Assembly: GCF_003111645.1 (NCBI RefSeq)
Contig: NZ_CP022187.1
Location: 4,154,001 to 4,218,000 of the forward strand
Direction of reading: 5' to 3'
Source of the DNA: Parazoarcus communis
GTDB taxonomy: Bacteria > Pseudomonadota > Gammaproteobacteria > Burkholderiales > Rhodocyclaceae
Length of the DNA: 64,000 bases
In this document: positions 1 through 8,588 of the stretch, piece after piece
Layout: each line of letters opens with the position of its first letter
Numbering within the stretch: the first letter of the stretch is position 1
Notes under the pieces: model-generated
What the model saw: the letters and a program-made list of their open reading frames with translations, nothing else
What the model was told of the DNA's origin: nothing
Database searches by the model: none
Program-made: the position numbers and the translations under genes

Positions 1-390
1 CCGTATTACGCAACCATCAGTCACTTGCGGGTGTCGGCGCATTTTTTCATCCGCCGTGACGGCGAGCTGATCCAGTTCGTTCCCACCGAGGCCAGGGCCT
101 GGCACGCGGGGGTGTCCACCTGGCGCGGACGAGAACGCTGCAACGATTTTTCGATCGGAATCGAGCTTGAGGGCTGCGACAATCAGGCGTTTGAAAGTGT
201 GCAATACGATGTGCTTGCTGCGCTCCTGAAGCGCCTGCGACGGCGTTATCCCGGGGTCGAAATCGCCGGCCATTCGGACATCGCGCCCGGGCGCAAGACC
301 GACCCGGGGCCTTGCTTTGACTGGGTTCGGGCCGGTGCTGTGGCGCCACTGCAACAGGTCGGTTTTGACAAAAGTCAATCAGATCAATAG
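1..390 (+). CDS. ampD: N-acetyl-anhydromuramyl-L-alanine amidase AmpD, 5' end cut by window
   Basis: The frame is open from base 1, so the true start lies outside the window. About 129 C-terminal residues are visible. AmpD is a cytoplasmic zinc amidase that removes the stem peptide from anhydro-muropeptides during cell-wall recycling. The visible part has the family core (RVSAHFFIRRDGELIQFVP) and the C-terminal metal/catalytic segment GHSDIAPGRKTDPGPCFDW, holding the family's second zinc histidine, the lysine and the zinc aspartate. The first zinc histidine lies in the missing N-terminus. A TTG in frame at 25 is internal and not a real start. Confidence 0.93.
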   Translation, partial: PYYATISHLRVSAHFFIRRDGELIQFVPTEARAWHAGVSTWRGRERCNDFSIGIELEGCDNQAFESVQYDVLAALLKRLRRRYPGVEIAGHSDIAPGRKTDPGPCFDWVRAGAVAPLQQVGFDKSQSDQ

Positions 391-393
391 ACT
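365..393 (+). promoter_or_regulatory. Sigma-70-like promoter for the lytic transglycosylase gene
   Basis: A perfect -35 box TTGACA (365-370) is followed after 17 bases by TAGACT (388-393), which matches the -10 consensus at four positions. It overlaps the end of ampD. Transcription would start near 400 and give a leader of about 275 nt before the ATG at 676. This is a sequence inference only. Confidence 0.5.
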
Positions 394-479
394 CCGCGCA
401 CATTGCATTGCAGCATTGTTTTAAACCAATCAATTTTCGGTGCGTTGCCGGGGCTCGCTAAAGCGACACGGCACTTCAG

Positions 480-615
480 TCATGGACGTGCGCACCGCGG
501 GACCGGAGTCTGGTTGCGGCTCCTGTCTTACACCTACTGGCGACCGAACATCTCGCACGGCTTCCTGGCTTACCGGCCATCAAGCCGCCCCCACACCGGG
601 TGACCTTCCCGGTTC
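480..615 (+). other. Folded 5' leader region (serial hairpins) upstream of the lytic transglycosylase
   Basis: The 285-bp interval between ampD and the transglycosylase start shows no convincing gene but several nested inverted repeats. One is CCGC with inner ACC paired to GGT and GCGG, around 497-527. A second is CGGCTT (558-563) with AAGCCG (582-587), enclosing TGGC (566-569) and GCCA (576-579). A third is ACCGGG (595-600) with CCCGGT (608-613). No U-tract follows, so these are not simple terminators. I do not recognise a known riboswitch class. Confidence 0.4.
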
Positions 616-675
616 CGTCATGGCTCCTACCTGAGTCTGGCAGCGATGTGTTCCGGCCACAGCACGGAGGACACC

Positions 676-1389
676 ATGAATCACGCAACGTCTTTTGAAC
701 GCGTCTGGCGCTCAGCCAGTTCCGGTCTGTTTCGAATGGCGCACGGCAGTTTGCTGGCGCTTGGTCTGGTAGCAGTCGTATTCATCGGCTCCGGCCGTCT
801 CGACGGCGAACAGGCCACTTCCTTCAACGCATTGGTTTCCGAAGCCAATGCAGCAGAAACCCCCGTTGTAGCCGCAGCGCCTGCCGCCAAAAAGGTCAGC
901 GCCAAGGTTGTCGAAGAAGATGTCACGCTGTCGCGCGAAATGGCCCGCGTACGTGACTGGGTTTCGAGGCGCTACAAAGTGTCGACCGTCGCCCTCGAGC
1001 CCGTGCTGCTGGCGGCAGAGGAGTCGGGGCGGCATGTCGGCATCGATCCGCTGCTGATCGTGGCGGTCATGGCGATCGAGTCAAGCTTCAACCCCTTTGC
1101 CGAGAGCTCCATGGGCGCGCAGGGCCTGATGCAGGTCATCCCGCGCTTCCACATGGACAAGATCGGTGACGAGCGGGGCGAGGATGCGCTGTTCGATCCC
1201 GAACTGAACGTGCGTGTCGGCACCCTGGTGCTGCAGGAAGGCCTGCGCCGCTATGGCAGCATGAAGTCCGCGCTGCAGTACTACGGTGGCGCCCTGAGTG
1301 ATCCCGCTGCTGCCTATGCCCGCAAGGTCATGGCCATGCAGCAGCGTCTGACCACTGCCGCTGGCCGCAAGTCCGACGGCGCTGCCTGA
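676..1389 (+). CDS. Lytic transglycosylase (SLT domain), membrane-anchored or exported
   Basis: A 237-residue protein that should cleave peptidoglycan glycan strands with formation of 1,6-anhydromuramic acid. A hydrophobic segment at about residues 25-40 is a signal anchor or uncleaved signal peptide, followed by an Ala/Val-rich linker. The SLT domain spans about 105-230, with the catalytic glutamate E135 in AIESSFNP and the family segment MGAQGLMQVIP. The ATG at 676 is chosen over the in-frame ATG at 646 because GGAGG lies just upstream of it. It sits beside ampD, the enzyme that recycles the anhydro-products of such enzymes. The long leader upstream suggests post-transcriptional control, which is inference. 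Confidence 0.88.
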   Translation: MNHATSFERVWRSASSGLFRMAHGSLLALGLVAVVFIGSGRLDGEQATSFNALVSEANAAETPVVAAAPAAKKVSAKVVEEDVTLSREMARVRDWVSRRYKVSTVALEPVLLAAEESGRHVGIDPLLIVAVMAIESSFNPFAESSMGAQGLMQVIPRFHMDKIGDERGEDALFDPELNVRVGTLVLQEGLRRYGSMKSALQYYGGALSDPAAAYARKVMAMQQRLTTAAGRKSDGAA

Positions 1390-1434
1390 GTCTGCAGGCG
1401 GGTTCGCCCCGTCTGAGGCTGCGGTCTTGGCCGC

Positions 1435-2610
1435 TTAAAGAACCGTACGCATGCGAGCGACTGCTTCAAGCAGTCGCTCGCTTCGCGTTGTATAGGCGAT
1501 GCGCAGGTGCTGGCGCGGGCGGTGATGGCCGAAGTCCAGTCCCGGCGTCGCGGCCACGCCTGCCTCTTCAATCAGGCGGCGCGCCAGTTGCTCGCTGTCC
1601 GAGGTCAGCGCGGATACGTCCGCATAAATGTAGAACGCCCCCTGAGGCTCGGTGGCGATATTGAAGCCGAGTTCCCGCAAAGCCGGCACCAGGGCGTCGC
1701 GACGACGTCCGAATTCAAGCCGGCGCGCCTCCAGAATTTCCAGTGTCGCGGGTTCGAATGCCGCCAGTGCAGCGTGCTGTGCCGGGGTCGAGGCCGAGAT
1801 GAAGAAATGCTGCGCGAGCTTCTCGATCTCCCGCACATAGGCCTGCGGTGCCACCATCCAGCCCAGACGCCAGCCCGTCATCCCGAAATACTTCGAAAAG
1901 CTGTTCACCACGAACACGTTGTTCGCCTCGGCCAGTTCCGCCTGTGCCAGCGCGGTTGAACTGTCGACGCCGTAGGTCAGCCCCTGATAGATCTCGTCGA
2001 CCAGCAGCAGACCGCCGTGCGCCGTGGTGCTGCGATGAAGCGCGACCAGTTCGGCGCCGGTCAGCAGGGTGCCGGTGGGGTTGGACGGGCTCGCAACCAT
2101 GAGTCCCCGGCTACGGGGTCCCCAGGCCGTGTCGATCTGTTCGGGCGTCGGCTGATAGCGGGTGGCGGCATCGACCGGCAAGCTCGTTGCCACGCCCTCG
2201 AACGCTCTCACCAGGTGGCGGTTCGACGGGTAGCCGGGGTCTGGCAGCAGCCATTCGTCGCCGGGGTCGGTTGTTGCTGCCAGCGCCAGCATCAGGGCGC
2301 CTGAGGCGCCTGCGGTGATGATGATGCGCTCGGGCGGGACCTCTGCATTGAATTGAGTGCGGTAGAAGCTGGAAATGGCTTCCCGCAGGCGGGGCTGTCC
2401 GAGGCTGGCCGTGTAGTGCACGTCGCCGCCGGCAATGAATCGACTGGCCGCGTCAATGATCGGTTGAGGGGTGGGGAAGTCGGGCTCGCCGACCTCCATG
2501 TGGATGATGTCCCGTCCCGCGGCTTCCAGTTCGCGTGCGCGGCGCAGCAACTCCATGACATGGAAGGGCTGGATGTCGGACATTCGGCGGGCGAGTTGCG
2601 GGGGCGTCAT
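1435..2610 (-). CDS. PLP-dependent class I/II aminotransferase
   Basis: A 391-residue fold-type I aminotransferase. The N-terminus (HMEVGEPDFPTPQP, about 37-50) and the PLP-lysine segment NSFSKYFGMTGWRLGWM (K240) are typical of the aspartate aminotransferase superfamily, as are the SPSNPTG and VDEIY motifs. The amino donor cannot be read from sequence; aspartate, alanine or aromatic specificity are all possible. It lies downstream of pckG on the same strand but is separated from it by a terminator hairpin, so it is probably a separate unit or receives only readthrough. Length is normal for the family. Confidence 0.88.
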   Translation of the reverse strand: MTPPQLARRMSDIQPFHVMELLRRARELEAAGRDIIHMEVGEPDFPTPQPIIDAASRFIAGGDVHYTASLGQPRLREAISSFYRTQFNAEVPPERIIITAGASGALMLALAATTDPGDEWLLPDPGYPSNRHLVRAFEGVATSLPVDAATRYQPTPEQIDTAWGPRSRGLMVASPSNPTGTLLTGAELVALHRSTTAHGGLLLVDEIYQGLTYGVDSSTALAQAELAEANNVFVVNSFSKYFGMTGWRLGWMVAPQAYVREIEKLAQHFFISASTPAQHAALAAFEPATLEILEARRLEFGRRRDALVPALRELGFNIATEPQGAFYIYADVSALTSDSEQLARRLIEEAGVAATPGLDFGHHRPRQHLRIAYTTRSERLLEAVARMRTVL

Positions 2611-2621
2611 CGTTTGTTCCT

Positions 2622-2655
2622 TGAAAAGAAAAAAGCGCCGACGGATCGGCGCTTT
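2622..2655 (-). terminator. Rho-independent terminator after pckG
   Basis: Read on the minus strand, AAGCGCCGA and TCGGCGCTT form a 9-bp stem around a four-base loop (2633-2654), followed by a T-rich tract. It lies in the 79-bp gap between pckG and the aminotransferase. Confidence 0.85.
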
Positions 2656-2689
2656 GTCGTCCGTGCCGGCCGTGACGGCCGGGATGGAA

Positions 2690-4537
2690 TCAGTCTGCGT
2701 TCATCGCGAGTTCAAACAGTTCGCGCTTGAGCATGAACTGCTTCGGCAGGCGGTCCTCGAGTTTGTCGAACCACTCCTTGTGCAGCGCAAGTTCCTGCTT
2801 CCACGCGGCGGTGTCCACTTCGGTCAGTGCGTCGAACTCGGCCTTGCTGACGTCGGCATCGGTCCAGTCGAGGTCCTCGAAGCGCGGCATCCAGCCCAGC
2901 GCGGTTTCCTTGGCGGCGATGCGGCCCTTGCAGCGGTCGACGATCCACTTCAGAACGCGCATGTTCTCGCCGAAGCCGGGCCACATGAATTCGCCCTTCT
3001 CGTTCATGCGGAACCAGTTCACGCAGAAGATCTTCGGTGTGTTCTCCACCGTGTGACCCATCTTCAGCCAGTGGTTGAAGTAGTCGCCCATGTGGTAACC
3101 GCAGAACGGCAGCATGGCGAAGGGGTCGCGACGCACCACGCCCTGTGCGCCGAAGGCTGCAGCGGTGGTTTCGGAGCCGAGGGTCGCGGCCATGTACACG
3201 CCGAAGTTCCAGTTGAAGGCCTGGTAGACCAGCGGCACCGTGGTGGCGCGACGACCACCGAAGATGAACGCCGAGATCGGCACACCCTCAGGGTTCTCCC
3301 AGTTGTCGTCGATCGAGGGGCACTGGCCGGCCGGCGCGGTGAAGCGCGAGTTCGGGTGAGCGGCCTTGCGACCGGTTTCCTTGGCGATTTCCGGCGTCCA
3401 GTCCTTGCCCTGCCAGTCGATCAGGTGTGCAGGGGCTTCCTTGCTCATGCCTTCCCACCATACGTCACCGTCGTCGGTCAGTGCGACGTTGGTGAAGATG
3501 ATGTTTTCCTTCAGGGTCGCCATGGCGTTGAAGTTGGTCTTCTCGGACGTGCCCGGGGCCACGCCGAAGAAGCCGGCTTCGGGGTTGATGGCGTAGAACT
3601 TGCCATCCTTGCCCGGCTTGATCCAGGCGATATCGTCGCCGACGGTGGTGATCTTCCAGCCGTTGAAGCTCTTGGGCGGGATCAGCATGGCAAAGTTGGT
3701 CTTGCCGCAGGCCGACGGGAAGGCCGCTGCAACATAGGTCTTCTCGCCTTCTGGGCTTTCCACGCCGAGGATCAGCATGTGTTCGGCCAGCCAGCCTTCG
3801 TCGCGCGCCATGGTCGAGGCAATGCGCAGGGCGAAGCACTTCTTGCCCAGCAGGGCGTTGCCGCCGTAGCCCGAACCGTAGGACCAGATCTCGCGCGTTT
3901 CCGGGAAGTGAACGATGTACTTGGTGGTCGGGTTGCACGGCCAGCGGCTGTCCTTCTCGCCGTGGGCGATGGGGGCGCCCACCGAGTGCACGCAGGGCAC
4001 GAACTCGCCGTTGGTGCCGAGTACGTCGAAAACGCCCTTGCCCATGCGCGTCATGGTGCGCATGTTGGTGACGACGTAGGGGCTGTCGGAGATCTCGATG
4101 CCGATATGTGCGATCGGCGAACCGAGCGGGCCCATCGAGAACGGCACCACGTACATGGTGCGGCCATGCATCGAACCCTTGAACAGTTCGTTCAGGGTGC
4201 CGCGCATCTTGGACGGCTCTTCCCAGTTGTTGGTGGGGCCGGCATCGCCCTCGTCCTTGGAGCAGATGAAGGTGCGATCTTCAACCCGCGCCACGTCCGA
4301 CGGATCGGAGAAAGCGAGATAGGAGTTCTTGCGCTTTTCGGGGTTGAGCTTGATCAGCATGCCCGATTCGACCATTTCGGCGCACAGGCGGTCGTATTCT
4401 TCCTGGGAGCCGTCGCACCATACGACCTGGTCGGGCTCGGTCAGGGTGGCGATCTCCGCGACCCATTTCTTCAGGCCTTCGTGACGGACATAATCGGGTG
4501 CTGCAGCCAGGGCTGCGTCGGCGAAGCGTTGACTCAT
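2690..4537 (-). CDS. pckG: Phosphoenolpyruvate carboxykinase (GTP)
   Basis: A 615-residue GTP-dependent PEP carboxykinase, converting oxaloacetate and GTP to PEP, CO2 and GDP: the first committed step of gluconeogenesis from C4 acids. The P-loop (kinase-1a) segment FPSACGKTN is at residues 273-281, with the hyper-reactive cysteine of GTP-type enzymes, and the metal-binding DDIAW begins at 301. Length is normal for the GTP class and the sequence differs clearly from ATP-type PckA. The gene diverges from maeB across a 383-bp region with repeated operator-like motifs, so the two anaplerotic/gluconeogenic genes may be co-regulated. Confidence 0.97.
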   Translation of the reverse strand: MSQRFADAALAAAPDYVRHEGLKKWVAEIATLTEPDQVVWCDGSQEEYDRLCAEMVESGMLIKLNPEKRKNSYLAFSDPSDVARVEDRTFICSKDEGDAGPTNNWEEPSKMRGTLNELFKGSMHGRTMYVVPFSMGPLGSPIAHIGIEISDSPYVVTNMRTMTRMGKGVFDVLGTNGEFVPCVHSVGAPIAHGEKDSRWPCNPTTKYIVHFPETREIWSYGSGYGGNALLGKKCFALRIASTMARDEGWLAEHMLILGVESPEGEKTYVAAAFPSACGKTNFAMLIPPKSFNGWKITTVGDDIAWIKPGKDGKFYAINPEAGFFGVAPGTSEKTNFNAMATLKENIIFTNVALTDDGDVWWEGMSKEAPAHLIDWQGKDWTPEIAKETGRKAAHPNSRFTAPAGQCPSIDDNWENPEGVPISAFIFGGRRATTVPLVYQAFNWNFGVYMAATLGSETTAAAFGAQGVVRRDPFAMLPFCGYHMGDYFNHWLKMGHTVENTPKIFCVNWFRMNEKGEFMWPGFGENMRVLKWIVDRCKGRIAAKETALGWMPRFEDLDWTDADVSKAEFDALTEVDTAAWKQELALHKEWFDKLEDRLPKQFMLKRELFELAMNAD

Positions 4538-4743
4538 GGCGAAAAGCTCTCCAGTTTGCTGAAGCGAAACCGTTCCCCGTCGGTCGAGCCCGATCAGTCT
4601 CGAAAGGCCTTGCGGCCGGCGGGCGTCAGGCCTGCACAGTCTTGGCCGCAGCGGGCCTCGCTATGCATCCTGCAAAACGACTTGCGGAAAATACTAGGAT
4701 AGTCCGCAGCCGATGAAAGCCTAACATTATGCCACGGGTCCCA

Positions 4744-4802
4744 TTTTCCGGAAAACGCCAGTGACTGAAAATGCTTTTCGCAATGTGAAAACGCGTTTCA
4801 CA
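4744..4802. promoter_or_regulatory. Cluster of GAAAAYGC inverted repeats between pckG and maeB
   Basis: The 383-bp intergenic region 4538-4920 holds no gene. Within it are a perfect palindrome TTTTCCGGAAAA (4744-4755), then GAAAATGCTTTTC (4767-4779), then TGTGAAAACGCGTTTCACA (4784-4802). The half-site GAAAACGC or GAAAATGC occurs at 4751, 4767 and 4787. The last two are complete inverted repeats with centres 20 bp apart, about two helical turns. The pattern fits tandem sites for a dimeric repressor, for example of the LacI type, but the regulator is not identified. Confidence 0.5.
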
Positions 4803-4920
4803 GGTGTATGCTTGAAAGCTTGCGGCCCGCGCAGTGACCGAAGCTGGATGTTTTTCCGGTGTCGGGCGCTGCACGCGAGAAACCACAAGAACCACAATAC
4901 AGACGAGACGGAAGACACTC

Positions 4921-7194
4921 ATGGATGAACTGATTCGCGCTGCGGCGCTCGATTACCATCGCTACCCGCGTCCCGGAAAGATCTCGGTTACGCCCACCAA
5001 GGTGCTGTCCAACCAGCGCGACCTCTCGCTGGCGTATTCGCCGGGCGTAGCGGCCGCCTGCGATGCCATCGTCGAGGATCCGGCCGAAGCGGCCAACCTC
5101 ACCTCGCGCAGCAACCTGATCGGCGTCATCACCAACGGGACTGCCGTCCTCGGTCTGGGGAACATCGGCCCGCTCGCAGCCAAGCCAGTGATGGAAGGCA
5201 AGGGCGTGCTGTTCAAGAAATTCGCCGGGATCGACGTGTTCGACCTCGAGATCAACGAGCCCGACGCCGACAAGCTGATCGACATGATCGCAGCGCTTGA
5301 GCCGACCTTCGGCGGCATCAACCTCGAAGACATCAAGGCGCCGGAGTGCTTCTACATCGAGAGCAAGCTGCGCGAGCGGATGAAGATCCCGGTTTTCCAT
5401 GATGACCAGCACGGCACCGCAATCGTCGTCGGCGCGGCCATCCTCAACGGCCTCAAGATGCAGGGCAAGGCGCTCGACAAGGTCAAGCTCGTCACCTCGG
5501 GTGCGGGCGCGGCTGCGCTCGCCTGCCTCGACCTGCTGGTGATGCTGGGCATCCCGGTCGAGAACATCTGGGTGACCGACATTGAGGGCGTGGTGTACGA
5601 AGGCCGCACCACGCTGATGGACCCGATCAAGGCGCGCTACGCCAAGAAGACCGACGCGCGCAAGCTGGCCGAGATCATCGAGGGCGCGGACGTCGTGCTC
5701 GGCCTGTCGGCCGGCGGCGTGATCAAGCGCGAGATGGTGGCGAAGATGGCGCCGAAGCCCTTGATCCTGGCGCTCGCCAACCCGATCCCGGAGATCCTGC
5801 CGGAAGAAGTGCTGGCAGTACGCGACGATGCGATCATCGCCACCGGCCGCTCGGATTACCCGAACCAGGTCAATAATGTGCTGTGCTTCCCCTTCATCTT
5901 CCGTGGTGCGCTCGATGTCGGTGCCACCACCATTACGGACGAGATGAAGCTCGCGGCTGTGAAGGCGATCGCCGAGCTGGCGCGTGCAGAGCAGAGCGAT
6001 ATCGTCGCCGCGGCCTATGGCGAGAAGGTGTCGGGCTTTGGCACCGAATACATCATTCCGCGTCCGTTCGACCCCCGTCTGATCGTCAAGATCGCACCGG
6101 CCGTAGCGGAAGCCGCGATGACGTCCGGCGTGGCGACCCGTCCGATCACCGACTGGGACGCCTATCGCGCCCAGCTGAACAACTTCGTGTGGCACTCCGG
6201 TCTGATCATGAAGCCGGTGTTCGCTGCGGCAAAGCGTGCGCCCAAGCGCATCATCTTCTCCGAGGGTGAGTCCGAGAAGGTGTTGCGTGCGGTGCAGACG
6301 GTGGTCGACGAGGGGCTTGCGCACCCGATCCTGATCGGCCGCCCCGACGTGGTGATGAACAACATCAAGCGTTTTGGTCTGCGTATCGAGGCAGAGCGTG
6401 ACTTCGAGCTGGTCAACCCCGACTCCGACCCGCGCTTCCATGAGCTGTGGGAGCACTACCATTCGCTGATGGAGCGCAAGGGTGTGTCGGTCGAATACGC
6501 GAAGAAGGAAGTGCGTCGTCGCACCACGCTGATCGGGTCGCTGCTGCTCAAGTTCGGCTATGGCGACGGCCTCATCTGCGGCACCTATGGCATGCACCGC
6601 CTGCACCTCGACTTCGTCGAAGCCGTGCTCGGGCGTCGTGCGGATGCCAAGCATTGCTATACGCTCAATCTGCTCAATCTGCCGGGTCGCACCTTGTTCC
6701 TGGCCGATACCTACGTCAATTACGACCCGACGCCCGAGCAGGTGGTCGAGATGACGCGCCTGGCGGCGGAAGAAATGGTGCGTTTCGGTGTCGAGCCGCG
6801 CATTGCGCTGCTGTCGCACTCGTCCTTCGGTTCGGCCGACTCGCCGACGGCCGAGAAGATGCGCATCGCGCTGCGCATGCTGCATGAACAGCACCCCGAA
6901 CTGCAGGTCGAGGGGGAGATGCACGGTGACTCGGCGCTCGATGCCAAGCACCGACTGCAGGTCTTCCCCAACGCGCGCATGCGTGAAGATGCCAACCTGC
7001 TGATCTTCCCCACGCTCGATGCGGCCAACATTGCCTTCAACCTGCTCAAGAGTTCTGCTGGCGAAGGCATGACGGTCGGCCCCATCCTGCTCGGCGCAGC
7101 CAAGCCGGTGCATATCCTGACGCCATCGGCGACCGTGCGCCGGATCATCAACATGACCGCGCTTACCGTGGTCGAAGCGGGTCAGGAGGACTGA
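4921..7194 (+). CDS. maeB: NADP-type malic enzyme with C-terminal phosphotransacetylase-like domain
   Basis: A 757-residue protein decarboxylating malate to pyruvate. The malic enzyme part is N-terminal (about 1-400): [11 protein letters not shown] near 40-50, the segment [10 protein letters not shown] near 160-169, and a dinucleotide-binding GAGAAA at 194-199. The remainder (about 430-757) resembles phosphotransacetylase, the usual MaeB architecture, where this domain is generally thought to be regulatory rather than catalytic. The ATG at 4921 is preferred to the longer in-frame start at 4834 because [14 protein letters not shown] is the typical MaeB N-terminus and a GGAAG lies upstream. It diverges from pckG. 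Confidence 0.95.
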   Translation: MDELIRAAALDYHRYPRPGKISVTPTKVLSNQRDLSLAYSPGVAAACDAIVEDPAEAANLTSRSNLIGVITNGTAVLGLGNIGPLAAKPVMEGKGVLFKKFAGIDVFDLEINEPDADKLIDMIAALEPTFGGINLEDIKAPECFYIESKLRERMKIPVFHDDQHGTAIVVGAAILNGLKMQGKALDKVKLVTSGAGAAALACLDLLVMLGIPVENIWVTDIEGVVYEGRTTLMDPIKARYAKKTDARKLAEIIEGADVVLGLSAGGVIKREMVAKMAPKPLILALANPIPEILPEEVLAVRDDAIIATGRSDYPNQVNNVLCFPFIFRGALDVGATTITDEMKLAAVKAIAELARAEQSDIVAAAYGEKVSGFGTEYIIPRPFDPRLIVKIAPAVAEAAMTSGVATRPITDWDAYRAQLNNFVWHSGLIMKPVFAAAKRAPKRIIFSEGESEKVLRAVQTVVDEGLAHPILIGRPDVVMNNIKRFGLRIEAERDFELVNPDSDPRFHELWEHYHSLMERKGVSVEYAKKEVRRRTTLIGSLLLKFGYGDGLICGTYGMHRLHLDFVEAVLGRRADAKHCYTLNLLNLPGRTLFLADTYVNYDPTPEQVVEMTRLAAEEMVRFGVEPRIALLSHSSFGSADSPTAEKMRIALRMLHEQHPELQVEGEMHGDSALDAKHRLQVFPNARMREDANLLIFPTLDAANIAFNLLKSSAGEGMTVGPILLGAAKPVHILTPSATVRRIINMTALTVVEAGQED

Positions 7195-7258
7195 CGCCGT
7201 CCGGACCTGTTTTCTCGTCTTCGCGCCTGTGCCATGATGGATTCAGGGGAGGTCGGGC

Positions 7259-8407
7259 ATGGATGAGAAAACAGGGCGGGCAGCGCTCGTATTGACGGGT
7301 GGCGGCGCACGGGCGGCCTATCAGGTCGGCGTGCTGCAGGCCATTCGTCACATTCGCGGACCACGTCCGGGAAACCCCTTTCCGATTCTCTGCGGCACCT
7401 CCGCCGGTGGCATCAACGCCACTGCGCTGGCGGTGTATTCGGCCGATTTCAATGCTGCAGTCCGCAAGCTGTCGTGGATCTGGCGCAATTTCTGTGCGAG
7501 TCAGGTCTATCGCACCGATGCGGCCGCGCTGCTGGGCTCCGGGCTGCGGTGGGGCTCGGCGCTTTTCGCCGGCTGGGCGGTCAGGCAGACGCCGCGATCC
7601 CTCCTCGACAACAGCCCTCTGCGCGCACTGCTCGAGCGCACGCTCGATTTCAACGCCATCGATCAGTCCATCGACGCCGGGCACCTGCACGCCGTGAGTG
7701 TGACGGTTTCCGGGTATACCTCGGGCGAGAGTCTGGCGTTCTTTTCGGGACATCCGTCCATACAGCCCTGGCGCCGCGCTCAGCGCATCGGCACGCGCGC
7801 ACGCCTCGGGGTGGATCATCTGCTGGCGTCGAGCGCCATTCCCTTCGTCTTTCCCGCCGCACGCATCAATCGCGAGTATTTCGGCGATGGTTCCATGCGC
7901 CAGCTGGCACCGGTCAGTCCGGCGATCCACCTTGGGGCCGACCGCATTCTGGTGATCGGGTCGGGGCGGCTGGCGGAGGAGGGGCGGCAGAGGACCGACA
8001 GTTATCCGTCGCCGGCGCAGATCGCCGGACATACCTTGTCGAGCATCTTCCTGGATGGGCTCGCAGTCGATCTGGAGCGCATGGAACGCATCAACGAGAC
8101 GCTTGGCTGCCTGAGTGAAGCACAGCGTGCCGCAGCGGGCATCCGCCTGAGACCGATCGAAACCCTGGTGATCTCACCGTCGCAGCGCCTCGACGCGATT
8201 GCCGGCCACCATCGCGAGTCCCTGCCGCCGCTGCTGCGTGCCGTCTTGCGCGGGGTTGGGGCCATGCGCCGCGAGGGGTCGACGCTGTTGAGCTATCTGC
8301 TGTTCGAGCAGAGCTTTACCCGTGCGCTGATGGATCTTGGCTACCAGGACACCCTCGCAAGGCGCGATGAAGTCGCGGCATTCCTGCGCCTCGATGCTTC
8401 GGTCTGA
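7259..8407 (+). CDS. Patatin-like phospholipase
   Basis: A 382-residue patatin-family lipid acyl hydrolase. The oxyanion-hole motif GGGARAAYQ is at 14-22, the nucleophile elbow GTSAGG at 46-51 (Ser48), and the dyad aspartate in FGDGSM (D210), so the Ser-Asp dyad is intact. No signal peptide is seen; the protein is probably cytosolic or membrane-associated. A strong purine-rich AGGGGAGG precedes the ATG. It stands alone between maeB and pbpG. The substrate cannot be read from sequence. Confidence 0.9.
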   Translation: MDEKTGRAALVLTGGGARAAYQVGVLQAIRHIRGPRPGNPFPILCGTSAGGINATALAVYSADFNAAVRKLSWIWRNFCASQVYRTDAAALLGSGLRWGSALFAGWAVRQTPRSLLDNSPLRALLERTLDFNAIDQSIDAGHLHAVSVTVSGYTSGESLAFFSGHPSIQPWRRAQRIGTRARLGVDHLLASSAIPFVFPAARINREYFGDGSMRQLAPVSPAIHLGADRILVIGSGRLAEEGRQRTDSYPSPAQIAGHTLSSIFLDGLAVDLERMERINETLGCLSEAQRAAAGIRLRPIETLVISPSQRLDAIAGHHRESLPPLLRAVLRGVGAMRREGSTLLSYLLFEQSFTRALMDLGYQDTLARRDEVAAFLRLDASV

Positions 8408-8496
8408 GCGATGTCGTTGTGACGGCGGGGCGATAATCTGCACTCAGATTGCGTCATCTCAATGCGGTGTTCGAGCGTTGATGTAACAATCAATTA

Positions 8497-8559
8497 GGCT
8501 TTTTTCACAAGCCACTTCAAAAAAGCTTGATATCTCCCTATTTTCGTTAAGAATTAACG
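8497..8559. promoter_or_regulatory. AT-rich inverted repeats upstream of pbpG
   Basis: The gap between the patatin gene and pbpG contains GCTTTTTT (8498-8505) complementary to AAAAAAGC (8519-8526). It overlaps an alternative stem GGCTT/AAGCC. A compact perfect repeat CGTTAA-GAA-TTAACG lies at 8545-8559, 30 bases before the pbpG ATG. The first could end upstream transcription; the second could be an operator. Neither is proven. Confidence 0.35.
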
Positions 8560-8588
8560 TACACGTCGTTTTCGTTCAGAGCCCCACG

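Noticed and set aside
2471-4702. A 743-residue plus-strand frame antisense to pckG
   Set aside because: It is a shadow frame in GC-rich DNA: His/Val/Gly-rich, no family features, fully covered by the clear pckG gene.
4784-4802. CRP site TGTGA...TCACA between pckG and maeB
   Set aside because: The arms are separated by nine bases instead of six, so it does not fit CRP; kept as part of a different repeat cluster.
4798-7113. A 771-residue minus-strand frame antisense to maeB
   Set aside because: Composition (His, Arg, Gln-rich) is typical of antisense shadows; maeB is unambiguous.
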